64,000 nucleotides of DNA, taken from an uncultured Gammaproteobacteria bacterium. GTDB taxonomy: Bacteria > Pseudomonadota > Gammaproteobacteria > Pseudomonadales > Pseudohongiellaceae. Below are positions 45,029-53,748 of the stretch, one piece after another. The position numbers were made by a program, and so were the translations under genes. The notes under the pieces were generated by a model that was not told where the DNA came from, made no database searches, and saw only the letters and a list, made by a program, of their open reading frames with translations. Within the stretch, counting starts at the first letter, position 1. Each line of letters starts with the position of its first letter. The stretch is taken from the NCBI GenBank assembly GCA_903862645.1, contig CAIOZF010000235.1:55599-119598 (forward strand), read 5' to 3'.

Positions 45029-45489
45029 ATGAAGATGAATACCCAGAAGCAGCAAGGTTTTACACTTATCGAATTGATGATTGTAGTAGCTATCATTGGC
45101 ATCCTGGCTTTACATTAATCGAGCTCATGATCGTGGTGGCGATCATTGGTATTCTCGCTGCGGTCGCCATGCCGGCCTATCAGACCTATACACAGCGTGC
45201 CCGCTTCAGCGAAGTCATTCTGGCGACGACGCCTTTCAAGACAGCGCTTGGCCTTGCAATTCAAAGCGGCCGGATTACAGCTCTGGCTGGAGCTGACTCC
45301 GGTACCAATGGTATCCCCCCAGCCCTGGGTGCCAGTGGCTGGCTCGCCTCTGCGGTGGTTGACGAAGGTGTCATCATTGCTATCGGCACGGCTGACGTGG
45401 ATAGCCACACCTATACCTTGACTCCCTCGTTGACGCCGCCGGTGCAATGGACTGAGGGCGGCACCTGTGTCGACGTGGGATTGTGCTAA
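45029..45489 (+). pseudogene. pilA: Type IV pilin gene disrupted by a double, out-of-frame N-terminus
   Basis: AAGGAG SD, then [29 protein letters not shown] (45029..45118); a second prepilin motif starts at 45106 in another frame: [37 protein letters not shown]...CVDVGLC* (ends 45489). Confidence 0.85.
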
Positions 45490-45524
45490 AAGCGCGGCCG
45501 ATTGTTACTGATTCCTATGCCTCT

Positions 45525-46227
45525 ATGATTCCCAGCACCGTTCAGATCTCCAATCGGTTCACGGCCACGGTAGTGCATTTCTTCATCAGCCTGGTCGTTT
45601 TTGTTGCTTTGATCGGCATACTCCTGTTTTCCTGGTATCCCAGTCCCTACTTTTCCGCCTCCGGTGGCTGGCAAGGTCTGCGTCTTGTCGCTGCCGTGGA
45701 TCTGGTATTGGGAACCCTGATGACATTGATTATCTTCAATCCGCAGAAGTCCAGGCGGGAGCTGGCCGTTGACCCTTGTGTTTCTCGACAGCAGCTTTTA
45801 TCGCGTTCCAGCGCTTGCAATTACCAGCCAGGGAATCGATCTCGATGTGCTGAATCCTTTTGGAGAAGAACGCCCTGTTCTGGTCTTCGCCGAACGACCG
45901 AAGGAAGAGGGCGAAGACTTTGCACGCTTTGTCACGGTCATCCGTGAGCAACGTGTTCCCCCACACGAACAAGCTTGGCTTTATCGCTCCTAGTCTGACA
46001 ACTTTTCGACCGTCGTCAGGTCTACGTTGGACACTGAGGAAATTGTGACCACCAACGCCGCCATGAGCACTGAACTGGAACGATTGCTGGTGCGTATCCA
46101 ATCTGAAATGCAAGAAAACTACTATCTTGCATTGACTTCACGCTACCGCAATATTGTGCTGGTATTCGACGTTGCGGGTTACGTGCTGGGCAGTATCAGT
46201 GCCCCGTACAAGACTGGAGAGCTCTGA
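45525..46227 (+). pseudogene. TfpX/TfpZ-like type IV pilin accessory protein, apparently degraded
   Basis: N-terminal TM part (MIPSTVQISNRFTATVVHFFISLVVFVALIGILLFSWYP...NPQKSRRELAVD) in frame 0, then frame 1 (TLVFLDSSFYRVPAL...HEQAWLYRS), in-frame TAG at 45991, then SDNFSTVVRSTLDTEEIV...YRNIVLVFDVAGYVLGSI in the same frame. Confidence 0.6.
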
Positions 46228-46459
46228 AATCAGAAGCGTTGCTGGGCCAGCTGAGCGGCTTGATTAATGCCTATAGGTGGTTTATGTTAGCGCGCTTTTG
46301 CGCAGACGAGTGGTATAGCGGAGAGTGCCGTGGTTCGGGTGTTCCGTGGCAGGTGAGGCGTAACGTTGGCCGTGTTCAGGCTTCATTCAGTCTCAGTTGC
46401 TAGTATAGAAACCGTAAGAAAGTGAATCAGTTGCACTGCATGTGCCGGAGTAATCGGAA

Positions 46460-46861
46460 ATGAAAAATGTAAGACTCTCAATCGCGACAATCATGACAGC
46501 AATACTGACGAGTGCCGCTTGTGCCGATGCCGGTGCAGCACCGACTTCTCTTGGTGCTGGCGTGTACTCAAAAGAGCAGGCCGAAATTGGCAAAGCGGTT
46601 TTCAGCCAGAATTGTTCAAGCTGTCACAACGCCGACTACTACAAGACTGTGCTGCAAACCTGGCGCGGACAGCCAATGACCTATCTGTTCGAGCAGGTCA
46701 TGAGTGCAATGCCTGCCGACAAACCCGGTGCATTGCTGGAAACTGAATACGAAGATGCGTTTGCTTATATTTTTGAGATGGTTGGTTTCCCAGCTGGTGA
46801 GACCCGCTTGGAATACGCCAATGGCATGATGGACGACATTTCTCTGGAGCCGGCTCCGTAA
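46460..46861 (+). CDS. Small exported c-type cytochrome
   Basis: Signal peptide, FSQNCSSCHNADYY haem motif, downstream Met residues. Confidence 0.8.
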   Translation: MKNVRLSIATIMTAILTSAACADAGAAPTSLGAGVYSKEQAEIGKAVFSQNCSSCHNADYYKTVLQTWRGQPMTYLFEQVMSAMPADKPGALLETEYEDAFAYIFEMVGFPAGETRLEYANGMMDDISLEPAP

Positions 46862-46901
46862 TCAGAGCCGCTCTTTGAGCGCAGCAAGACCGCTTTTCTG
46901 G

Positions 46902-46938
46902 CAAGGCTGGGTTCTTTGGAATCCGGCCTTGTTTTTTT
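46902..46938. terminator. Hairpin terminator between the cytochrome and the convergent HNH gene
   Basis: caaggctgggttc-ttt-ggaatccggccttg-ttttttt. Confidence 0.75.
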
Positions 46939-47662
46939 AGTCCACCCCGCAATCGCGCAGCAGTAAGGTGATGCGATTGCGATCCTGATTCGCCAGCCGC
47001 AGTTCGTATTTTTCAGCTATTGCCAGCCACTGGTGTGCATAGTCGCAGTGATATTCTTCTCGGGGCAGGTATTTGCTGGGGCCGCGATCACCCTTTTTGC
47101 GCAGTTCGCTGCGCTCAGTCAGAATCAGATTGCCCGGATCATTGGCGAAAGCGATCTTCTTTTCCGGGGGCCAGACGTCACCTCCCTGATTGTGGGCATA
47201 GCGTAAGGGGATGACGTGGTCCAGATCGATCTGCGCTGCGACCGTGAAGGTCTTGCCGGTATATTCATCGAACCAATCACCGATGCGAACCTCGCAGTTA
47301 CGTGGATTCGTGAAGCGGACAGCGGCCCGGCTGGTAACAGACAGGATTTCATTGCGGGTGTTCTGGCAGTCACCGTCAAAATCGAGATCGTATTCCCAGT
47401 CCACGCTGTTGAAGAATTTGTCACGACTGTCAGGATCGAAGAAAAAACTGTCGGGGCCGCCACGGGAGAAAGTGTCCGGTTCTTCGCAACCTGGCATTTC
47501 ACAGTGGTAGCTTTGGCCGTCGTAATGCCCGCCGTTCTCGTCGATCTGTCCGGGGTGTGCGTGGGAGATACCGCTCAACATTGAAATAGTCAGCAGCATG
47601 AGCCACTGCCAGTGTCTCGCGACTTTCGCCGTTGTGGTGAGGGTTGGTTCAGCGGTTCTCAT
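46937..47662 (-). CDS. Exported HNH-family endonuclease
   Basis: Signal peptide (WLMLLTISMLSGISHA), LDHVIPLRYAHNQGG...FANDPGNLILTERSELRKKGDRGPSKYLP HNH/DUF1524-like core. Confidence 0.8.
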   Translation of the reverse strand: MRTAEPTLTTTAKVARHWQWLMLLTISMLSGISHAHPGQIDENGGHYDGQSYHCEMPGCEEPDTFSRGGPDSFFFDPDSRDKFFNSVDWEYDLDFDGDCQNTRNEILSVTSRAAVRFTNPRNCEVRIGDWFDEYTGKTFTVAAQIDLDHVIPLRYAHNQGGDVWPPEKKIAFANDPGNLILTERSELRKKGDRGPSKYLPREEYHCDYAHQWLAIAEKYELRLANQDRNRITLLLRDCGVD

Positions 47663-47717
47663 CCTGCCTCCTTATCTTGTTGCCAGTGGAATTCGTCAAT
47701 GTGGTCGAAGTGTCCGT

Positions 47718-48557
47718 TCATCCGAATAGCATCGACAGGTCAATCGCCTTGCAGTCCTTGGTGAGCGCCCCGATGGAGATGTAGTCCACCCCCGTTTCGG
47801 CGATGGCCACCAGAGTGCCCTGATTGATTCCGCCAGAGGCTTCCAGGCGGACGTGCCCCGCATTGAGCATGACCGCTTCACGCATGGCATTCAATTCAAA
47901 ATTGTCCAGCATAATGGTCTGTGCCTCTGTCGTCAGAGCCTCCCGGAATTGCGCCAGCGTCTCGACTTCCACCTCTACCGGCTTGTCTGGATACAGCGCT
48001 CTGGCACGGGCAACGGCAGCGCTGATGGAGCCACAGGCACTGATGTGGTTCTCTTTGATGAGAAACGCATCGTACAGCCCCATGCGATGATTGTGACAAC
48101 CGCCAACGGCGACCGCATATTTCTGCGCGGTACGCAGCCCGGGCAGAGTCTTGCGGGTGTCCAGCAGCCGGACCGAAGTATGGGACACCAGGCTGGCATA
48201 GTGACGGCTGATTGTTGCGGTCCCCGAAAGCGTCTGCAGGAAGTTCAACGCGCAGCGCTCTGCAGTCAGCAGATGACGGGCGCTGCCGTGCAGTGTGGCC
48301 AGTCGCTGATTCGGTATGACATCTTCGCTGTCCCGTGCATGCCAGACTATCCGCAGGTCGGGGTCTACTTGTCGCAGTACCTCGTCCACCCACGCGGTTC
48401 CGCAGAGCACCGCCGGTTCCCGGCTGAGGATGCAGGCATAGGTCTGGGTCGACTCGGCGATCAGCTGTGCGGTGATGTCGCCGCTGCCGACGTCTTCACG
48501 CAGGGCATTGGCTACCGTCGTGGCTAGGTCGACTGGGACTGCGGTTGTGCTGCTCAT
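47718..48557 (-). CDS. nadC: Nicotinate-nucleotide pyrophosphorylase (carboxylating)
   Basis: [40 protein letters not shown]; start at 48557. Confidence 0.97.
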   Translation of the reverse strand: MSSTTAVPVDLATTVANALREDVGSGDITAQLIAESTQTYACILSREPAVLCGTAWVDEVLRQVDPDLRIVWHARDSEDVIPNQRLATLHGSARHLLTAERCALNFLQTLSGTATISRHYASLVSHTSVRLLDTRKTLPGLRTAQKYAVAVGGCHNHRMGLYDAFLIKENHISACGSISAAVARARALYPDKPVEVEVETLAQFREALTTEAQTIMLDNFELNAMREAVMLNAGHVRLEASGGINQGTLVAIAETGVDYISIGALTKDCKAIDLSMLFG

Positions 48558-48621
48558 CGCGGCGTGCTTCCTTGTGCATTGCTGAATATTCTTAAATATG
48601 CGAGCGGTCATGACTTTTTTC

Positions 48622-49152
48622 TTAGGGGATATAGCGCAGCGTCAGTGCATCACCACGCTGCATAAATTCAATATGGCGCAGCGCGCTCATGCCCAGTAGT
48701 ACGGTTTTGCCAGTCATGGCGGGGTTGATACTTGCCCTGACGTCCGTGAGTAAAATGTCGCCGATCTGCAATTCTGCGATGGTGGCTGCGTACACGACCA
48801 CGTCGCCATTGGCGGTGCTGGCACGGGACGGGTAGCCGCGCTCCAGACCGGCAGTCTGCGCGAGCTCTTCGGGCAGTACGACGTCGGTTGCGCCGGTATC
48901 TAGCAGGAAGACTGCGCGGGAGTCATTGACGAAACCCCCGACCACATAATGCCCCTGAGGATTCCTGCGCAATTCCACGACGACACTGCCGTCGTTACCG
49001 GTGGTGCTAACAGGGTTTTGATTGGGATTTTCGCGACGCTCCAGCAGGTTATCGAAAAACAGCGTCAGCAGCCCTATGCCCAGGACGCAGCTGATAATCA
49101 GCATGGAAAGGCCGATGGGACGTGCTGAATGCGACTGCTCTGGTGGACTCAT
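48622..49152 (-). CDS. Retropepsin-like clan AA aspartic protease, membrane anchored
   Basis: [25 protein letters not shown]-terminal [23 protein letters not shown]. Confidence 0.88.
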   Translation of the reverse strand: MSPPEQSHSARPIGLSMLIISCVLGIGLLTLFFDNLLERRENPNQNPVSTTGNDGSVVVELRRNPQGHYVVGGFVNDSRAVFLLDTGATDVVLPEELAQTAGLERGYPSRASTANGDVVVYAATIAELQIGDILLTDVRASINPAMTGKTVLLGMSALRHIEFMQRGDALTLRYIP

Positions 49153-49317
49153 GAGGCCTGTGATGCATTTTGTTGTGATGAAATTTCCTGACTAAATTCA
49201 GTGACCGAAATTATGTCCCATTCAGGAGGTGATTGGTAGTTGGACGCCGGGCGCAATCACGTCGTCATGGATTGCGTGGCCGCAGCCGTATAGAATCAGT
49301 GCGCAGCGCTTGCCTGC

Positions 49318-49872
49318 TTGCCGGAGACAACATTGATCGTCGACCACTGCCTCAGCTTTGCCCGTCAGGTAACCTCGCCCAATTGCAGCGAGAGGTCAGA
49401 GGCCGCCCGGATTGATCTGCTGGTGATTCACAACATCAGTCTGCCTCCGGGAAAATACGGGGCAGGTCACATCGATGAACTGTTCTGCAATCATCTGAAC
49501 CCGGACGAACATAGCTACTTTACGGAGATAGCCCACCTGCACGTCTCTGCCCATTTGCTGATTGATCGCAAGGGCGCTGTCACTCAGTACGTCCCTTTCA
49601 ACATGAAGGCGTGGCATGCGGGCGCTTCCAGTTTTTGTGGGCGCGACAATTGTAATGAGTACTCAATAGGTATTGAATTGGAGGGCACTGATTTCGAGCC
49701 CTTTACCGCTGCCCAGTATGAACAGCTAATATGGGTGACGGAGCTGCTGCGGCACGAATACCCGCAAATTACGCCCGCGCGCATCGTCGGTCACAGCGAC
49801 ATTGCACCAGGCCGCAAGACGGATCCGGGCCCCTGTTTCGATTGGCAGCACTACCGCTCCCGGTGTGCCTGA
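49318..49872 (+). CDS. ampD: 1,6-anhydro-N-acetylmuramyl-L-alanine amidase AmpD
   Basis: LLVIHNISLPPG..., HVSAHLLIDRKG, AWHAG, GHSDIAPGRKTDPGPCFDW; exact start uncertain. Confidence 0.94.
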   Translation: MPETTLIVDHCLSFARQVTSPNCSERSEAARIDLLVIHNISLPPGKYGAGHIDELFCNHLNPDEHSYFTEIAHLHVSAHLLIDRKGAVTQYVPFNMKAWHAGASSFCGRDNCNEYSIGIELEGTDFEPFTAAQYEQLIWVTELLRHEYPQITPARIVGHSDIAPGRKTDPGPCFDWQHYRSRCA

Positions 49873-49887
49873 GCGAGGATACCCTGC

Positions 49888-50853
49888 ATGAAATTTCTGG
49901 TCATATTGCTGGCTTTGATCATCAATCATTATTGGACGCGCGACCGGGATGTTTTGAATGACAGGTGGTTCGTGAAATTCCAGGTGTGGCTGGCGCAGCG
50001 AATTAATGGTCTTCCGGAACACCTTGCGCAGATCCCTTGGCTCTACCCCTTGCTGGTACTTGCCCTACCCACACTGTCTCTGAGCCTGCTGTTGGTGCTG
50101 ATCGATGGTGTCGCGCTGGGGCTGGTCACCCTGCTGGTCCATGTTGCAGTGCTGCTGGCGCTGTTCGACCATGTCAATGTCAACGGCCTGACTGCTCGCT
50201 ACCTGGATAGTTGGCGCCGGGGTGATTATGAGTCAGCTTTTCTGCTGTTGCAGCAGCGTTGGCATCAGGTGTCCCTGGACACCTGCGATGATCGCAGCAG
50301 CCTCCATGAAGAATTCTGCCGCTTCCTGTTGTCCAGTTTCTTCGAGAGACTCTTTGCGGTGCTGTTCTGGTATGTCCTCCTGGGGCCGGTCGGTGCGCTG
50401 TTCTACCATCTCGGATTTCTCTATCGCAGTCGTGTGTCGCCCCATGTTGCAATCCATGCCAGTGAACTGGTCTTGCGCGCTGTATATCTCTTGGAATGGC
50501 TGCCGGCGCGGCTGCTCGGATTGACCTTCTCGCTGGCAGGGGACTTCGTAGCGGCATTTGCGCGACTACGGGTCGTGATGCTGGATCTGGATCGCAGCGC
50601 CGTCAGCGTGGTGCATGCCTGTGCGCTGGCCGCTCTCAGCGCCACCCAGCGTATGCTGCTGGTTCGTGAGGAAGCTGGTGATGCAGGAGAGGCGACTACT
50701 GTGTTGATTGATGCAGAAAACACTCTGGATGAGGCGGCCTTCGGTCCTTATGCAGGTCAGCAGATCGAGGCGCTTCTGGCGCTTCTGCATCGCAGTCAGG
50801 TGATTTGGGTCAGTGCTCTAGCGCTGCTCGCTCTGTATGGAATCGATAGCTGA
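49888..50853 (+). CDS. ampE: Regulatory signalling modulator AmpE
   Basis: Multi-TM protein directly downstream of ampD; MKFLVILLALIINHYWTRDRDVLNDRWF. Confidence 0.88.
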   Translation: MKFLVILLALIINHYWTRDRDVLNDRWFVKFQVWLAQRINGLPEHLAQIPWLYPLLVLALPTLSLSLLLVLIDGVALGLVTLLVHVAVLLALFDHVNVNGLTARYLDSWRRGDYESAFLLLQQRWHQVSLDTCDDRSSLHEEFCRFLLSSFFERLFAVLFWYVLLGPVGALFYHLGFLYRSRVSPHVAIHASELVLRAVYLLEWLPARLLGLTFSLAGDFVAAFARLRVVMLDLDRSAVSVVHACALAALSATQRMLLVREEAGDAGEATTVLIDAENTLDEAAFGPYAGQQIEALLALLHRSQVIWVSALALLALYGIDS

Positions 50854-50932
50854 CGAGCTTGTAGTTTAACTACATTTGAAGCTTTTTCGACGTTGAAAAA
50901 CGGCGTTGAAGTCGGTTAAAATCCAGCCACAA

Positions 50933-50976
50933 TGTAAAATATTTACAAAACGGTATGGTCCTTCGCGGCCGTTTTG
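50933..50976 (+). promoter_or_regulatory. Two adjacent inverted repeats in the aceE leader
   Basis: TGTAAA-ATA-TTTACA (50933-50947) and CAAAACGG...CCGTTTTG (50946-50976). Confidence 0.45.
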
Positions 50977-51024
50977 AATACCCAAAGCCCTGTAGGGCAA
51001 AGTATTAAACGAGAGCCTTAGCCT

Positions 51025-53715
51025 ATGAGTCATCACAAAGAAGATACCAATCCCGTCGAAACTAAAGAATGGCTTGATGCTCTGGGCTCAGTCATCGACG
51101 AGGAAGGCGCGGAGCGTGCCCATTTCCTGCTGGGTCGGTTGTCCGAAGAAGCCACCCGCACGCAGTCACTGCCGTATTCAACAGTCACCACACCTTACCG
51201 CAACACCATTCCTACCCGTGAAGAAGAGAAGATGCCTGGCGACATGTTCATGGAACGCCAGATCCGCGGCATTATCCGCTGGAATGCGCTGGCCATGGTG
51301 ATGCGCGCCGGCAAGAAACCTGGTGCCGATCTTGGTGGACACATCTCCACATTCTCATCTGCTGCGACGCTGTATGACGTCGGTTTCAACTACTTCTTCC
51401 GTGGCGTCAGTGACGGTCATGGTGGCGACCTGATTTACTTTCAGGGCCACTCGTCTCCCGGTATCTACTCACGCTCCTTCGTGGAAGGACGTCTGAGTGC
51501 GGAGCAGCTGGACAATTTCCGTCAAGAGGTCAATGGCAATGGCCTGTCCTCCTACCCGCATCCCTGGCTGATGCCGGATTACTGGCAGTTCCCCACCGTG
51601 TCCATGGGGCTTGGCCCGATTGCAGCGATCTATCAGGCGCACGTCATGAAATACCTGACCAACCGTGGCCTGATGGACAACAGCGACCGCAAGGTGTGGG
51701 CTTTCCTGGGTGACGGAGAGACTGACGAGCCTGAATCACTGGGTGCCATCGGCAAGGCCGGGCGCGAGAAGCTCGACAACCTGATCTTCGTCATCAACTG
51801 CAACCTGCAGCGACTGGATGGTCCGGTGCGTGGCAATGGCAAGATCATCAACGAACTGGAAGGTATCTTCCGTGGTGCCGGCTGGAATGTGATCAAGGTC
51901 GTGTGGGGTCGTCACTGGGACGCACTGCTGGCCGCCGACAAAGACGGCATGCTGCAGCAGCGCATGGACGAAGTGGTAGACGGCGAATATATCAACTACT
52001 GGGGCCGTGGTGGCGCCTATACCCGTCAGCATTTCTTCGGCAAGAGTCCGGAGTTGCTGAAGATGGTTGAGCATCTGACCGATGACGACATCATGAACCT
52101 GAACCGTGGTGGCCATGACCCGTTCAAGGTCTACGCGGCCTATGCGCAGGCAGTGAAATCCAACGGCAAGCCCACTGTGATTCTGGCGAAGACAGTCAAG
52201 GGCTACGCCTTCGGAGCTTCGGCAGAGGCGCAGAATGTGACCCACTCAGTCAAGAAGCTCGATATCGAAGGCCTCAAGGGCTTCCGTGATCGCTTCAATA
52301 TTCCAATCCCGGATGATCAGATTGAGTCGGTGCCTTACTACCGTCCGGCCGAAGACAGTCTCGAAATGCGCTACATGCGCAAGCGTCGCGAAGCGCTCGG
52401 CGGCCCCGTCCCCAAGCGTCGTGTCGAAGCGCAGACCCTGCAGATTCCTGATCTGAGCACCTTCGCCCCGCAAATGCAGGGCACCAAGGATCGCGAGATC
52501 TCCACGACAATGGCGTTCGTGCGCATCATTTCGTCGCTGTGCAAGGACAAGGAAATTGGTCAGCGTATTGTGCCGATCGTTCCCGATGAGGCGCGTACTT
52601 TTGGTATGGAGGGCATGTTCCGCCAAGTGGGCATCTATTCCTCTGTGGGTCAGCTCTATGAGCCGATGGACTCCAATCAGGTGATGTACTACCGCGAAGA
52701 CACCAAGGGACAAATGCTGGAAGAGGGGATCAGTGAGGCTGGTTCGTTCTCGGCGTGGCTGGCAGCTGCGACCTCCTACAGCGTCAATGATTATCCCTTG
52801 GTCCCTTTCTACATTTACTACTCGATGTTCGGGTTCCAGCGCATTGGCGATCTGGCCTGGGCGGCAGGTGACTCGCAGGCGCGTGGCTTCCTGATCGGCG
52901 CCACCGCTGGCAGAACTACTCTCAACGGCGAAGGTCTGCAGCATCAGGATGGCCACAGTCATCTGCTGGCATCGACCATTCCCAATTGTGTGACCTATGA
53001 CCCGACTTACTCCTATGAGCTGGCGGTGATCATCCAAGACGGCCTGCGCAGGATGTATCAGGAGAAGGAATCCGTTTACTACTACATCACCACGATGAAC
53101 GAAAACTACACCCACCCGGACATGCCGGCGGGCGCGGAAGCGGGTATCATCAAGGGGATGTATCTGTTGGAAGACGGCGGCTCCAAAGAATATAAAGTGC
53201 ACGGCAAAGCGATGTCCGATCAACGCATCCGTCTGCTTGGCAGCGGTACCATTTTGCGTGAAGTCAGAGCGGCAGCGCAGATTCTACGTGACGAATACAA
53301 AGTGGCGGTGGACGTCTGGAGCGTGACCAGCTTCAATGAGCTGCGCAAGGATGGCATGGCCACTACGCGCTGGAATATGCTGCACCCGACCAAGAAAGAA
53401 AAGGTCAGCTATGTGAGCAAGTGCCTGTCCGGCGTGGCCGGGCCTGTCATTGCCTCCACCGATTACATGAAAGTACATGCCGACCAGATTCGCGAATTTG
53501 TACCGGATAGCTACCGTGTTCTGGGTACCGATGGTTTTGGTCGCAGCGATACCCGCGAGAATCTGCGTCACTTCTTTGAGGTGAACCGCCATTTCGTGGT
53601 GCTGGCCGCACTGACTGAGCTGAAGACGCGCGGGGTGGTTACGGGCGAAGCGATTGCCAAGGCCATGAAGGCGATGGGCATCAATCAGGACAAAGCGGAT
53701 CCGTTGACTGTATAA
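51025..53715 (+). CDS. aceE: Pyruvate dehydrogenase E1 component
   Basis: 896 aa; homodimeric E1 sequence, GDGETDEPESLGAIGKAGREKLDNLIFVINCNLQRLDGPVRGNGKI. Confidence 0.99.
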   Translation: MSHHKEDTNPVETKEWLDALGSVIDEEGAERAHFLLGRLSEEATRTQSLPYSTVTTPYRNTIPTREEEKMPGDMFMERQIRGIIRWNALAMVMRAGKKPGADLGGHISTFSSAATLYDVGFNYFFRGVSDGHGGDLIYFQGHSSPGIYSRSFVEGRLSAEQLDNFRQEVNGNGLSSYPHPWLMPDYWQFPTVSMGLGPIAAIYQAHVMKYLTNRGLMDNSDRKVWAFLGDGETDEPESLGAIGKAGREKLDNLIFVINCNLQRLDGPVRGNGKIINELEGIFRGAGWNVIKVVWGRHWDALLAADKDGMLQQRMDEVVDGEYINYWGRGGAYTRQHFFGKSPELLKMVEHLTDDDIMNLNRGGHDPFKVYAAYAQAVKSNGKPTVILAKTVKGYAFGASAEAQNVTHSVKKLDIEGLKGFRDRFNIPIPDDQIESVPYYRPAEDSLEMRYMRKRREALGGPVPKRRVEAQTLQIPDLSTFAPQMQGTKDREISTTMAFVRIISSLCKDKEIGQRIVPIVPDEARTFGMEGMFRQVGIYSSVGQLYEPMDSNQVMYYREDTKGQMLEEGISEAGSFSAWLAAATSYSVNDYPLVPFYIYYSMFGFQRIGDLAWAAGDSQARGFLIGATAGRTTLNGEGLQHQDGHSHLLASTIPNCVTYDPTYSYELAVIIQDGLRRMYQEKESVYYYITTMNENYTHPDMPAGAEAGIIKGMYLLEDGGSKEYKVHGKAMSDQRIRLLGSGTILREVRAAAQILRDEYKVAVDVWSVTSFNELRKDGMATTRWNMLHPTKKEKVSYVSKCLSGVAGPVIASTDYMKVHADQIREFVPDSYRVLGTDGFGRSDTRENLRHFFEVNRHFVVLAALTELKTRGVVTGEAIAKAMKAMGINQDKADPLTV

Positions 53716-53748
53716 AAGAGACTCAGAAATATTCAGGAGCATTGATCA

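Noticed and set aside
45029-45489. Programmed -1 frameshift rescuing PilA
   Set aside because: No slippery heptamer was seen before the TAA, and the product would carry two consecutive hydrophobic prepilin helices, which is not a plausible pilin.
52246-53223. 325-aa minus-strand ORF
   Set aside because: Shadow of aceE; codon-bias artefact.
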